Origin: Kosmotoga arenicorallina S304
GTDB lineage: Bacteria > Thermotogota > Thermotogae > Petrotogales > Kosmotogaceae
Assembly (NCBI RefSeq): GCF_001636545.1
Contig: NZ_JFHK01000002.1
Span: forward strand, 186,001-250,000
Direction: 5' to 3'
DNA length: 64,000 nt
The notes below the pieces were generated by a model. It did not search any database, was not told the DNA's origin, and was given only the letters and a program-made list of their open reading frames with translations. A program made the translations under genes and the position numbers. This document shows, in pieces, positions 36,472 through 45,472 of this stretch. Position 1 is the first letter of the stretch. Each line of letters starts with the position of its first letter.

Positions 36472-37400
36472 TGTTTAGGCTTCATGCCAATGACCCCCTT
36501 TCAAAGGAAGCCATGGAATTGCTGAAATCTTCCGGGTTTTTTGAAATTACCGCAGAGCATTTTGATAAAGAAGAGCTCATAAAGAACATGGATGACATAG
36601 AATTTCTCGTTGTAAGAAGTGCGACAAAGGTAACCTCTGACGTGCTGAATGCGGGTAAGAAGCTGAAGGTTGTAGGGCGAGCCGGAACCGGCCTGGACAA
36701 TATAGATACAAAAACAGCAAAGGAACTGGGAATAAAAGTCTACAACACTCCTGGTGCCAACGCCATATCTGTGGCCGAATTAGCCTTAGGTCTTCTGCTT
36801 TCACTGGTGCGCCATATTCCCCGTGGCACTCAAGGGCTTAAAGAAGGCAAGTGGGAAAAGAAGGTGTTGAAAGGGCACGAAATTTTCGGAAAAACCCTTG
36901 GCATTATTGGTTTCGGCGCAATTGGAAGAGAAGTGGCAAAGCGGGCAGCAGGTTTTGGCATGAAAATCATTGCCTATGATCCTTTTGTCGAAGAAACTGA
37001 CCTTCCCGTACATTTGACAAAAGAGCTAAATAATCTATTAAAAGAAGCTGATGTGATTACTTTGCATCTACCCTTAACCGAAGACACTAAACATATTATC
37101 GGTGAAAGCGAATTTGCAAACATGAAAGATGGTGTTATAATTATCAATGCTGCCAGGGGTGGCATTGTGGATGAGCAGGCTCTATACAATGCTCTGATAA
37201 GCGGAAAAGTCTCAGGAGCTGCCCTCGATGTTTTTGAAGTTGAACCACCGATTGATGAACTGAGAAGGAAATTGCTGGGTCTGGACAATGTGATAGCTAC
37301 CCCTCATATTGGTGCTAGCACTCACGAAGGCCAGACGCGTGTCGGAATACTGATGGCCAGGAAGCTAATTGAGGTCGCAAAAGAAATGAGTTCCTTATAA
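36471..37400 (+). CDS. serA: D-3-phosphoglycerate dehydrogenase (short form)
   Basis: This 309-residue D-2-hydroxyacid dehydrogenase has the NAD site LGIIGFGAIGREVAKRA near residue 145, VVGRAGTGLDNIDT near residue 65, NAARGGIVDEQAL, and the catalytic Arg, Glu and His (His in ATPHIGASTHEGQ). There is no C-terminal ACT domain, so it lacks the serine feedback module of longer forms. The ATG overlaps the aminotransferase stop (TGATG). Hydroxypyruvate reductase activity cannot be ruled out. Confidence 0.93.
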   Translation: MFRLHANDPLSKEAMELLKSSGFFEITAEHFDKEELIKNMDDIEFLVVRSATKVTSDVLNAGKKLKVVGRAGTGLDNIDTKTAKELGIKVYNTPGANAISVAELALGLLLSLVRHIPRGTQGLKEGKWEKKVLKGHEIFGKTLGIIGFGAIGREVAKRAAGFGMKIIAYDPFVEETDLPVHLTKELNNLLKEADVITLHLPLTEDTKHIIGESEFANMKDGVIIINAARGGIVDEQALYNALISGKVSGAALDVFEVEPPIDELRRKLLGLDNVIATPHIGASTHEGQTRVGILMARKLIEVAKEMSSL

Positions 37401-37601
<201 letters not shown>

Positions 37602-37627
37602 TTTCCGAAATTTTACCTAAATATTCG

Positions 37628-37655
37628 GGGGTGGTCGTTATGACTACCCCTTTTT
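37628..37655 (+). terminator. Intrinsic terminator after the ferredoxin gene
   Basis: A 9-bp stem (GGGGTGGTC with GACTACCCC, one G-T pair, GTTAT loop) runs into TTTTT. It isolates the permease-serA-ferredoxin group from dnaA. Confidence 0.9.
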
Positions 37656-37685
37656 ATAGTGGAACACAAAAATTCCCCATTTTTA

Positions 37686-37714
37686 TTGAATGTAAAATCT
37701 GGTATTATTATTTT
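37686..37714 (+). promoter_or_regulatory. Putative sigma-A-type promoter of dnaA
   Basis: TTGAAT and TATTTT are 17 bases apart, each matching consensus at four of six positions, 71 bases before the dnaA GTG. The 37602-37784 gap shows no DnaA box that I could find. Confidence 0.4.
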
Positions 37715-37784
37715 AGCTTCAACTTCTTTGCTCTTTACTTTTCCTGTTGCGGTGCTTCAGGGTTACTATTCTTCGGAGGTTACT

Positions 37785-39122
37785 GTGTCGCATAGGATTA
37801 TTAGAATACTCGAAAAAAAGCTCTCAAGGAAAACCTGGGACAACTGGTTTACGACTTTAGAGATCAAGGAAATTACGGGGGACAAGGTTATATTTCAGGT
37901 GGGGAACCTTTTCGTAAAAGACTGGCTTCAGTCGAGATATGGAAAGGTTATCCATCGTGCTATTCATGAAGCCCTTGGTAAGGATCTTGATTTTGAAATC
38001 GTTTACGAATCCCCTTCAAAAGAGGTTTTCGAATCAGATGAATATAAAGGCCCCCTTGTAAAAAAGAAACCCCTTATCTTATCCGAGCTGAATCCCGAAT
38101 ATACCTTTGAAAACTTTGTCGTTGGCACAGAGAACAGGGCTTTGTTTGAGATATCTCAGGAAATATGCAGAAAACCTGGCAAATTCAATCCCTTTTTTAT
38201 CTTCGGTGGTGTCGGGCTCGGTAAAACACATTTGTTGCAAGCAATAGCGCACAGGGTGCTGGAACTGTTTCCAGAAAAAAAGGTCTTGTACATAACCAGC
38301 GAACAGTTTATGAATGACATGATAGATGCCATAAAAAGTGGGTCAATCAGGGATTTCAGATATCAATATCGGAAGAAAGCTGACGTGCTTCTTATAGACG
38401 ATGTTCAATTTCTCATTGGCAAAGAAGGAACCCAACGTGAGCTGTTTCACACTTTTAACGAACTCCACGACGCCGGGAAGCAGATCGTAATTTGTTCTGA
38501 CAGAACACCTGACGAGCTCAACGGTTTCCCAGACCGTCTAGTTTCGCGCTTTCAAATGGGCATGGTCATGGAAATCCTGCCACCTTCCCTTGAAACCAGA
38601 TACGAAATCGCAAAGCGCCTTGCAAGAAGGGAATCAATCAATTTAGCCGATGATGTCGCAATGGAGCTCGCTCACAGGATCGATGGCAATTTAAGGCGGT
38701 TGCGGGGTGCGATAATAAAACTGATTGTTCAGAGCAGTATGTATAAAGAAAAAATTGATTTGTCCTTTACCAGGCAAATTATAAGCTCTTTCCAGACAGA
38801 TATTACCGGGGTAAAACCCCTTACCGATGTTGATAGGTTGCTCAAAGCCATTGAAAAAGTTCTGGGCGTTTCCCGGGAAGAAATAAAGGGAACTTCAAGG
38901 ACGAAGAATGTTGTAAAAGCGCGGCAGCTTTTCATTTACATGCTAAAGCAAGAATATGGCAAAAGCGTGCAGGAAATAGCAGAGATTGTCGGCAAGAAAC
39001 ATTCCACCGTTATTCATTCGGTGAAACAGATAAGCAAAAGCATCCTGAAAGACAACAAATACATCAAGGGATTGGTAGCTAAAATAAACAACACTGTTTC
39101 TACCGATTTTGCAGCCAGTTGA
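37785..39122 (+). CDS. dnaA: Chromosomal replication initiator protein DnaA
   Basis: This 445-residue AAA+ initiator has domain I (RIIRILEKKLSRKTWDNWFT), Walker A FGGVGLGKTHLLQAIA, Walker B VLLIDDVQFLIGKEG, sensor II-like LVSRFQMG, and the C-terminal DnaA-box reader ending in GKKHSTVIHSVKQI (domain IV signature). The GTG start is set by GGAGG five bases upstream and the alignment with domain I; the longer open frame from 37659 is not supported. The 3' end overlaps convergent gpsA by 23 bases. Confidence 0.97.
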   Translation: MSHRIIRILEKKLSRKTWDNWFTTLEIKEITGDKVIFQVGNLFVKDWLQSRYGKVIHRAIHEALGKDLDFEIVYESPSKEVFESDEYKGPLVKKKPLILSELNPEYTFENFVVGTENRALFEISQEICRKPGKFNPFFIFGGVGLGKTHLLQAIAHRVLELFPEKKVLYITSEQFMNDMIDAIKSGSIRDFRYQYRKKADVLLIDDVQFLIGKEGTQRELFHTFNELHDAGKQIVICSDRTPDELNGFPDRLVSRFQMGMVMEILPPSLETRYEIAKRLARRESINLADDVAMELAHRIDGNLRRLRGAIIKLIVQSSMYKEKIDLSFTRQIISSFQTDITGVKPLTDVDRLLKAIEKVLGVSREEIKGTSRTKNVVKARQLFIYMLKQEYGKSVQEIAEIVGKKHSTVIHSVKQISKSILKDNKYIKGLVAKINNTVSTDFAAS

Positions 39123-40089
39123 TTTCATCTTTCTGGCTTCTTGACATGAGCTCTTCGACAGCTTGCCAGGGACTTTTGCCTTCAAAGATTACCTTATATA
39201 CCTCACTCGATATGGGAAGTTCAATGTTAAAAACTTTCGCCAGTTCGTGGACAGCTTTGCTTGTGGGTACACCTTCTGCTACGGTTTTTCTCTTGCTGAG
39301 GATTTCATTTATATCCTTTCCTTTTGCCAGTTCTTCGCCAACAGCTCTGTTCCTGCTGTACTTACCGGTGCAGGTGACTATTAGATCTCCAATGCCAGCG
39401 AGTCCGCCAAAAGTTTCCGGCTTCGCCCCGAGACAGTTCCCCAGCCTTATGAACTCCACTATCGCCCTGGTTATCAGGGAAGCCTTGGTGTTGTACCATC
39501 CTCCCATGCCATCAATAATTCCTGCTGCTATCGCAATGACATTCTTTAGGGCTCCCGAGACTTCTACGCCCACCTGATCGTTATTGCTGTAAACTCTGAA
39601 ATATCCTGTTTTAAAAATATCCCTCACAAATCTGGCATCTTCAATCCTTTCAGCAGCTGATACAACCGTTGTTGGAACTTCCCTTGCAACTTCATCGGCA
39701 TAACTTGGACCTGAAAGTGTTACGCAACGAAAAGCGCCAAACTCCTTAAAGAGTTCTGAAGGTCTTTTTAATGAAGACAACTCTATCCCCTTAGAGAGGT
39801 TCACAACAGTTTTGCCACGAAGGTCCAGCCCTTCAAAAATCCTTCGTATGAATTGCACCGGGACGGCATTAAAGATTAGATTTGAAAAGCTAATGGCTTC
39901 TTGGATGTCACCGGTAAAAAGAATACCCTCAGGAAGAATTATATCTATGTAATAACTTCTCTTTGACTCCTTCAATTGATCCAATAAATCGTTTTCGCGA
40001 ACCCAGAGAAGAACTTCATGACCACTGTTGGCAAGCACTTTAGACATTGCTGTTCCCCAGCTTCCAGCTCCAACAATGGCAATCTTCAT
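39100..40089 (-). CDS. gpsA: NAD(P)-dependent glycerol-3-phosphate dehydrogenase
   Basis: This 329-residue enzyme reduces dihydroxyacetone phosphate to sn-glycerol-3-phosphate for phospholipid synthesis. It has the N-terminal GAGSWGTAMSKVLA dinucleotide site, the LSGPSYADEVA segment, the catalytic Lys in VSGALKNVIAIAAGI and the ARAIVEFIRLG-type helix. Its ATG follows the trmB stop by one base, so both share the promoter upstream of trmB. Confidence 0.96.
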   Translation of the reverse strand: MKIAIVGAGSWGTAMSKVLANSGHEVLLWVRENDLLDQLKESKRSYYIDIILPEGILFTGDIQEAISFSNLIFNAVPVQFIRRIFEGLDLRGKTVVNLSKGIELSSLKRPSELFKEFGAFRCVTLSGPSYADEVAREVPTTVVSAAERIEDARFVRDIFKTGYFRVYSNNDQVGVEVSGALKNVIAIAAGIIDGMGGWYNTKASLITRAIVEFIRLGNCLGAKPETFGGLAGIGDLIVTCTGKYSRNRAVGEELAKGKDINEILSKRKTVAEGVPTSKAVHELAKVFNIELPISSEVYKVIFEGKSPWQAVEELMSRSQKDEINWLQNR

Positions 40090-40090
40090 T

Positions 40091-41044
40091 TTAATCCCCC
40101 TTTTCGAGTATCTCAGCCAGATTGAAAACGGCTTCTTTTACTGCCCTGGTTCTGAATGGAAGACCATGCCCGTTCAGCCTGACAATCCAGGCCCTTTTGC
40201 CAGGCTTTTTCTTTATTTCGATATAAAATTTCTGTTCAAAATCGCCATCCACAGCAATGGTTTCCACAAGGTATCTTTTATTAAACATATCCTGATATAT
40301 ATCTTTGTAGATATACACTACGTTGTTCTTCTTGAAGTGCTTGTTTATCGCCTCTTTCAAAGCTTCTTCGCTTATTTCTCCCTCGACCAAACGATGAGGC
40401 ATTTCATCACCTCCACAAAGCCTTTCTATGCCTGGAGTTGAGATTTTCTTTCCGCGAACCCTGAATATGTCACGGTTTTCCCTCTTCCATTTTTGCTCAT
40501 AGCGTGTGTTGACTCCTGTATTTGGATTTTTTGTGAGTTCAATTGCTTTGAAACAGCCCGTCGCTTCTGCGCTTCTCATGAAATCTGTTGCGAAGTTCTC
40601 ATCATCTGTATACAGCTGAAAAAAGGCATCCTTTCTCAGTATAGTTGCAATTGAACTTAGAAAATTCCTGTCATTCAGCCTTTTGCGGGCATGGCTTTTC
40701 TTGGGCCATGGACACGGAAAGTTCATGTAAAAGCCCGAAAAGCTGTCCTCGCAAAACAGTTCTCTTGTTCCAAAGCGAGCGTCGACCAGGATAACCCTGA
40801 CATTTTCGAGCTGTTTTTTATCAAGCTGCTTTTGCACTTTCACCAGCGAGATTAAAGACAGTTCAAGACCAATAAAAGCCTTTTCGGGGTTCCGCTCTGC
40901 CATTTCGACAAGGAACTCACCATTTCCAAAGCCGACTTCCAGAAAAACATCTTTATCTTTTCCAAAAAGGGTTACAGGATTAATAGGGAGATCCATTGAT
41001 GAGGGATCAACAAAATATCTCAGTACATTTACGTTTATATTCAT
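40091..41044 (-). CDS. trmB: tRNA (guanine-N7-)-methyltransferase, with C-terminal extension
   Basis: This 317-residue SAM enzyme makes m7G46 in the variable loop of tRNAs. The SAM motif is VFLEVGFGNGEFLVEMAERNP near residue 30; FPCPWPKKSHARKRLND and YTDDENFATDFM are the family signatures. The typical protein of this family ends near residue 200-210 in this numbering; here about 110 further residues form an extra domain (EEALKEAINKHFKKNN, RYLVETIAVDGDFEQKFYIE, RLNGHGLPFRTRA). Long forms are known in Thermotoga; the role of the extension is unknown to me. Confidence 0.93.
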   Translation of the reverse strand: MNINVNVLRYFVDPSSMDLPINPVTLFGKDKDVFLEVGFGNGEFLVEMAERNPEKAFIGLELSLISLVKVQKQLDKKQLENVRVILVDARFGTRELFCEDSFSGFYMNFPCPWPKKSHARKRLNDRNFLSSIATILRKDAFFQLYTDDENFATDFMRSAEATGCFKAIELTKNPNTGVNTRYEQKWKRENRDIFRVRGKKISTPGIERLCGGDEMPHRLVEGEISEEALKEAINKHFKKNNVVYIYKDIYQDMFNKRYLVETIAVDGDFEQKFYIEIKKKPGKRAWIVRLNGHGLPFRTRAVKEAVFNLAEILEKGD

Positions 41045-41071
41045 CTTTCCTCCTCCGAAATTCGTCCCTGT

Positions 41072-41080
41072 ATAATAACA
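41072..41080 (-). promoter_or_regulatory. Putative extended -10 promoter of trmB-gpsA
   Basis: The minus strand reads TG-T-TATTAT, 28 bases before the trmB ATG. No good -35 is seen. Confidence 0.4.
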
Positions 41081-41171
41081 TGCCTTATCCCGAATTGGAG
41101 TGAAGACTGAATTAAAAATTTCACGTGGTCGATTGAAAGCTGATTTTGCCCTTAAAGGACCGGTAAAAGGG

Positions 41172-41180
41172 TGTTATAAT
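41172..41180 (+). promoter_or_regulatory. Extended -10 promoter of hpt
   Basis: TG-T-TATAAT, a perfect extended -10, lies 22 bases before the hpt ATG. The -35 region (TTAAAG at 17 bases) is weak. Confidence 0.6.
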
Positions 41181-41202
41181 ACATTAAATCGGAGGTGAAA
41201 AC

Positions 41203-41742
41203 ATGGATATAGAGCCTTCCAAATTGAAGGTTCTCTTCTCAAAGGAGGAAATAGAAAAAACAGTCAAAAGGCTTGCAAAGGAAATATCAGCGTATTATGC
41301 TCCCCTGACCGACGAGATAACGGCAGTGTGTATTTTAAAGGGCTCTGTTCACTTTTACAGCGATTTGCTTAAAGAGCTGGATCTGAAAATAAGGTATAAT
41401 TTCGTACACGTTTCGAGCTACTCTGGAATGACAACAACCGGAAAAGTGCGTGTCAAGACCTGGGTGGACGAATCATTAACGGGTAAATATGTGCTGCTTG
41501 TCGAAGATATCGTTGACACCGGAAACACGCTCAGATATATCATTAACTACATCTGGAAGCAGCAACCCGCAGACGTAAAACTGGTTTCCTTGCTTGAAAA
41601 GACCATTCACGAGCATGGCGTCGATATTGATTTCGTGGGCCAAAAGATCGATGATAAATTCGTGATTGGTTACGGGCTGGATTACGATGAATTCTACCGT
41701 AACCTTCCCTATATTGGTTATGTGCCTAAGGAAGAAGGGTAA
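41203..41742 (+). CDS. hpt: Hypoxanthine phosphoribosyltransferase
   Basis: This 179-residue purine-salvage enzyme joins hypoxanthine or guanine to PRPP. It has the PRPP-binding motif VLLVEDIVDTGNTLRYI near residue 97, ILKGSVHFYSDLLKEL near residue 46 and a C-terminal GYGLDYDEFYRNLPYIG. GGAGGTG precedes the ATG. It is the first gene of a long plus-strand run. Confidence 0.96.
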   Translation: MDIEPSKLKVLFSKEEIEKTVKRLAKEISAYYAPLTDEITAVCILKGSVHFYSDLLKELDLKIRYNFVHVSSYSGMTTTGKVRVKTWVDESLTGKYVLLVEDIVDTGNTLRYIINYIWKQQPADVKLVSLLEKTIHEHGVDIDFVGQKIDDKFVIGYGLDYDEFYRNLPYIGYVPKEEG

Positions 41743-42031
41743 TTCGACAGTATTTGGAATTTCATTACTTATGTTGATCTTCCTCGCCTTGATGAGCGCT
41801 TATTCCTTAAGCCTGGTAAAAGAGTCGAGCGCAATTGTGCGTTTAAGGCTTGAAAGCGCAAAAAAGCTAATCACAGTTGATTCTGCATTGAAGCTGCTGG
41901 ATTTTTCAAAGGAGTATAAAGAAGCCGTGACCATTAATTTGAATGGTTATTTTATCAGGACATATAAGGATGGTTCAAAATGGTATGTGGAGATTGTCAA
42001 AAACGGAATCAGGGAAGTATACAGTGAATAA
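41720..42031 (+). CDS. Small membrane-anchored protein, possibly PilX/GspK-like
   Basis: This 103-residue product overlaps the end of hpt by 23 bases in another frame. A basic N-terminus (CLRKKGNS) leads into one hydrophobic segment (about residues 12-31) and a short soluble domain. The pattern R-K-K-G followed by a hydrophobic helix is reminiscent of PilX/GspK minor pilins, but the conserved Glu5 of pilins is absent and I see no cleavage consensus I would trust. The start could also be ATG at 41771. It lies 38 bases before recG. Confidence 0.55.
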   Translation: MCLRKKGNSTVFGISLLMLIFLALMSAYSLSLVKESSAIVRLRLESAKKLITVDSALKLLDFSKEYKEAVTINLNGYFIRTYKDGSKWYVEIVKNGIREVYSE

Positions 42032-42069
42032 CTTGATATGCTTGATATGATTATATTTTGGAGGTTGAG

Positions 42070-44430
42070 ATGCTTTTTGAAGAGTTCCTTGACATTTGCG
42101 AGGAACAACTTAAAGGCTTTCTTGAAAACAGAATTACTTCTTCAGCTCTTTTTGATGAGCTGAACAGGTTCGCTCGCTACATCGACACTGAAGAATTCAA
42201 GTGCTTCCCGGATTTGAGAAATTATCTCGTTCAATTCCTCCGCTATTACTCTGTATTCCAAAAATTGCCACATCAAAGGCAACGGAAACGAGCTGAAAAT
42301 GGTTTTAAGATGATCGACAAAATGCGGAATGTTTTCCTGCTTACCCCGAATGAAGAAATCGAGGCTTTGAAGCAAAACACGATAAATCCAGAGTCCAGCG
42401 TGAAATTCGCAAAAGGTGTCGGGGAAAACCGTGCAAAGCTTCTGCATAAATTTGGAATTGAAAAGATAAAAGAGCTTCTCTGGTGGCTGCCGAGAGATTA
42501 CGAAGATAGAAGAAAGATTATTCCCTTATCTTCATTACGTCCGGATGAAAAAGTTACAATAATGGCAGAGCTTTTGAATTATTCCATAAAGCGTGTTAAA
42601 GACTATGTTATCGTTACTGCTGTTGTTTCAGATGGCTTTGGACAGATACTGCTGAAATGGTTCAATCAGGAATATATCACAAGGTATTTGAAAAAGGGAT
42701 CAAAATATCTGATCACGGGCATTCCAAAGAAAAACAGCTTCGGTCCATATGAAATCAATACACCTGAAATAGAGGAAATTACCGGAGAGCCGAAAAGAGA
42801 AATACTTCCCGTTTATAGCTTAACCAGCGGATTAACCCAGAGAATAATGAGGCGCATTATTCGCAAAAACATTTCCGTCCTGGCAACCTTCCGGGAGTTC
42901 ATCCCTCAATCAATACTCGAGAAGCGAAGTCTGCTTTCCAGAAAACATGCAATGCTGGCAGTGCATTTTCCAAAGAGCCTTTATGAATCTAACAAAGCAC
43001 GTGAACGTCTTTCTTACGAAGAGCTGTTTCTCTTTGAGGTTGCCCTTCTATACAACAAAGCGAAATTGAAGAATAAGGATCTTGGAATAAGCAAGAAAAT
43101 TGTTGGCGACCTCTCAAAACGCTTCATCGAAAGCCAGTCCTTTAAGCCAACGAATGATCAGTTAAAAGCCTTTGAAGAAATAAGGAATGATCTAAAAGCT
43201 TCATCTCCCATGAACAGAATGCTGCAGGGTGATGTGGGATCAGGAAAAACTTTTGTTGCGGAACTCGCAATCATAGATAATTTTGAAGCAGGTTATCAAA
43301 GTGCGATGATGGTTCCAACATCGGTTCTCGCGATCCAGCAATATGAGAAATTGAAAAGAGAACTGGCACATGTTGGTGTAAAAGTTGGCCTCTTAGTGGG
43401 ATCTATGAAAAAAAGCGAGCAAGAACAGGTTAAAAGGCAACTCGCACTTGGGGAAATCGATGTGATTTTAGGGACTCATGCGTTGATTCAAGAAAATGTC
43501 AATTTCAAGAATCTGGGCCTTGTGATCGTTGACGAGCAACATAGATTCGGCGTAAAACAAAGAGAGGCGCTCATGACCAAAGGAGCATTGGTTGATACGC
43601 TCGTGATGACCGCAACACCAATTCCACGAACCCTTGCTCTTACAGCTTATGGAGATTTAGATGTATCCACTATCCGCGAAATGCCCCCAGGAAGAACCCC
43701 CGTTAGAACAATGATAATTACCGAAAACAGGCTTTCAGAACTATATGCCTTTGTGCGTGAAGAAGTTGCCCTCGGTCATCAATGTTTTTTCATATATCCA
43801 CTGATTGAGGAATCTGAAGTGATGGATTTGAAGGCTGCAACAGAAGCAGCGGAATTCCTCAGCAAAGAAGTATTTCCTGATTTGGGCGTTGAATTGCTTC
43901 ATGGAAAGATGAGTGATCAGGAAAAGACAGAAATAATGCAGCGTTTCAAGAAAAAAGAAACCATGATACTCGTATCAACATCGGTAATAGAAGTCGGTAT
44001 CGATATCCCGACAGCTACCGTTATGGTCATCGAACATCCTGAAAGATTTGGACTCGCTCAACTTCATCAATTGCGTGGCAGAGTTGGACGAAGTGCACTA
44101 AAATCCTATTGTATACTTGTTTTGAACCGCGGTGTATCCAGCGAAGCCGCTGATAGACTTAGAAAATTCGCATCAACCAACGACGGTTTCAAAGTGGCTG
44201 AAATTGACCTCAGGTTAAGAGGGCCTGGTGAATTTATGGGCACAAGGCAGCATGGGCTTCCTGATTTCAAGGTTGCAGATATAATTCGCGACAGCAAACT
44301 TCTATTTCATGCGCGTGAGGATGCCTTTGAGTTGATTAATGCCGACCCTGAATTGAAGGATCATCCCCTCATAAAAGAAGAAATCCGTGAGCGATTCGGC
44401 GAAAAGATCTCCCTGATAGAGGTGGGCTGA
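42070..44430 (+). CDS. recG: ATP-dependent DNA helicase RecG
   Basis: This 786-residue helicase reverses stalled forks and moves branch points. An N-terminal helical extension (about 1-110) of the type seen in the T. maritima enzyme precedes the wedge OB domain (RRKIIPLSSLRPDEKVTIMAEL onwards). The helicase core has Walker A LQGDVGSGKTFVAELA, DEQH in IVDEQHRFG, ATPIPRTLALTAYGDLDVS and motif VI QLRGRVGRSALKSY. GGAGGTTGAG precedes the ATG. Its stop overlaps the start of rsmD. Confidence 0.97.
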   Translation: MLFEEFLDICEEQLKGFLENRITSSALFDELNRFARYIDTEEFKCFPDLRNYLVQFLRYYSVFQKLPHQRQRKRAENGFKMIDKMRNVFLLTPNEEIEALKQNTINPESSVKFAKGVGENRAKLLHKFGIEKIKELLWWLPRDYEDRRKIIPLSSLRPDEKVTIMAELLNYSIKRVKDYVIVTAVVSDGFGQILLKWFNQEYITRYLKKGSKYLITGIPKKNSFGPYEINTPEIEEITGEPKREILPVYSLTSGLTQRIMRRIIRKNISVLATFREFIPQSILEKRSLLSRKHAMLAVHFPKSLYESNKARERLSYEELFLFEVALLYNKAKLKNKDLGISKKIVGDLSKRFIESQSFKPTNDQLKAFEEIRNDLKASSPMNRMLQGDVGSGKTFVAELAIIDNFEAGYQSAMMVPTSVLAIQQYEKLKRELAHVGVKVGLLVGSMKKSEQEQVKRQLALGEIDVILGTHALIQENVNFKNLGLVIVDEQHRFGVKQREALMTKGALVDTLVMTATPIPRTLALTAYGDLDVSTIREMPPGRTPVRTMIITENRLSELYAFVREEVALGHQCFFIYPLIEESEVMDLKAATEAAEFLSKEVFPDLGVELLHGKMSDQEKTEIMQRFKKKETMILVSTSVIEVGIDIPTATVMVIEHPERFGLAQLHQLRGRVGRSALKSYCILVLNRGVSSEAADRLRKFASTNDGFKVAEIDLRLRGPGEFMGTRQHGLPDFKVADIIRDSKLLFHAREDAFELINADPELKDHPLIKEEIRERFGEKISLIEVG

Positions 44431-44996
44431 TGCTTAGCATAACAGGAGGAATATACAAAGGAAGAAAAATAGAGACCACACCAAGGGTGGTCACGAGATA
44501 CACTCCACAAATGACGCGAAAAGCCCTTTTCGATATTATAGATGTTGCGGGCAAGGTTTTTCTCGATCTGTTCGCGGGTAGCGGGATTATGGGAATTGAA
44601 GCTTTGAGCAGGGGGGCACAAAAAGCCATCTTTGTTGATAGTTCTAGATTAGCCTGTGGAACTATAAAGAAAAATCTTGAACTTCTGAAGATCACACCAG
44701 GTGACACTGAGGTATATTGCAGAGATTTCAGGAGAGCAATCCCTCACTTTCAGGCTAAAGGCATAAGCTACGATATAGTTTTCGCAGACCCTCCCTTTGA
44801 AAAGGGATATCTGGAAGAGCTGCTGAAAAGCCTTATCAAATATGATTCTGTAATAAAAGGTGGAGTGGTTGTCGTTGAAGCACCTGAGAGAAGCGAAAAG
44901 GTGATTGAAAGGCACACGTTGGATTCAAAGCTCAAAATAATCGATACCCGAAAATACGCCGGTGTGTACCTCTACTTCATGAAGGTGGTTGTGTGA
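44430..44996 (+). CDS. rsmD: 16S rRNA (guanine-966-N2)-methyltransferase
   Basis: This 188-residue SAM enzyme has the RsmD N-terminal signature GGIYKGRKIETTP and TPQMTRKALFDII, SAM motif I FLDLFAGSGIMGIEALSRGA, and the catalytic DPPF motif in DIVFADPPFEKGY. It overlaps recG by one base and the next gene by four, so these are translated from one message. Confidence 0.94.
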   Translation: MLSITGGIYKGRKIETTPRVVTRYTPQMTRKALFDIIDVAGKVFLDLFAGSGIMGIEALSRGAQKAIFVDSSRLACGTIKKNLELLKITPGDTEVYCRDFRRAIPHFQAKGISYDIVFADPPFEKGYLEELLKSLIKYDSVIKGGVVVVEAPERSEKVIERHTLDSKLKIIDTRKYAGVYLYFMKVVV

Positions 44997-45472
44997 AATT
45001 TCTGGCTGATAGGATGCTTGGAAAGCTTTCAAAAAAGCTTCGATTACTGGGCTTTGATACACTGTATTTCAACGACGCTGATGAGAAAAGGCTTCTTGAA
45101 ATACTCCTCTCAGAAGAGAGAATTTTGCTGACTCGCGATAGGGAATTCCATTCAATTGCAATAAAAAAAGGCTGCAGAAGTTTTTTGTTGAAATCCAATT
45201 ATTGGAAATCCCAGTTGAGAGCGGTATTTCAAAGGTTCAAACTGGTTTCCGTGATGGTGAAGCCTTTCAGCAGATGTTCCCACTGTAATGCCGAACTTGA
45301 AAGAGCATCCCCCGAAAGTGTTAAAAACGATGTTCCTGATTATGTCTTTTTCACACAGGAGGAATTCCTTCGCTGCATGGGGTGTGGGCGTATCTACTGG
45401 AAAGGCACCCATGTGCCAAGAATAATCGACACGCTCAGTGATTATATGGGGGGATTCTCAGATGATGAATAA
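44993..45472 (+). CDS. Mut7-C/PIN-like RNase-domain protein with zinc ribbon
   Basis: This 159-residue protein has an N-terminal Mut7-C type domain (FLADRMLGKLSKKLRLLGFDT and LLTRDREFHS, holding the acidic residues typical of PIN-like nucleases) and a C-terminal zinc ribbon made of CSHCNAEL and CMGCGRIYWKGTH. Such proteins are conserved, but the RNA target is unknown. GTG start overlaps rsmD. The 3' end overlaps the histidine kinase gene by 11 bases. Confidence 0.85.
   Translation: MKFLADRMLGKLSKKLRLLGFDTLYFNDADEKRLLEILLSEERILLTRDREFHSIAIKKGCRSFLLKSNYWKSQLRAVFQRFKLVSVMVKPFSRCSHCNAELERASPESVKNDVPDYVFFTQEEFLRCMGCGRIYWKGTHVPRIIDTLSDYMGGFSDDE

Noticed and set aside
37602-37784. Possible replication origin beside dnaA
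   Set aside because: No TTATCCACA-type box and no Thermotoga-type AAACCTACCACC repeat is seen in the gap upstream of dnaA, and gpsA overlaps its end. The origin is probably elsewhere.
37659-37784. Longer N-terminus for DnaA
   Set aside because: The extra 42 residues overlap the promoter region, do not resemble DnaA domain I, and lack a ribosome site; GTG at 37785 has GGAGG.
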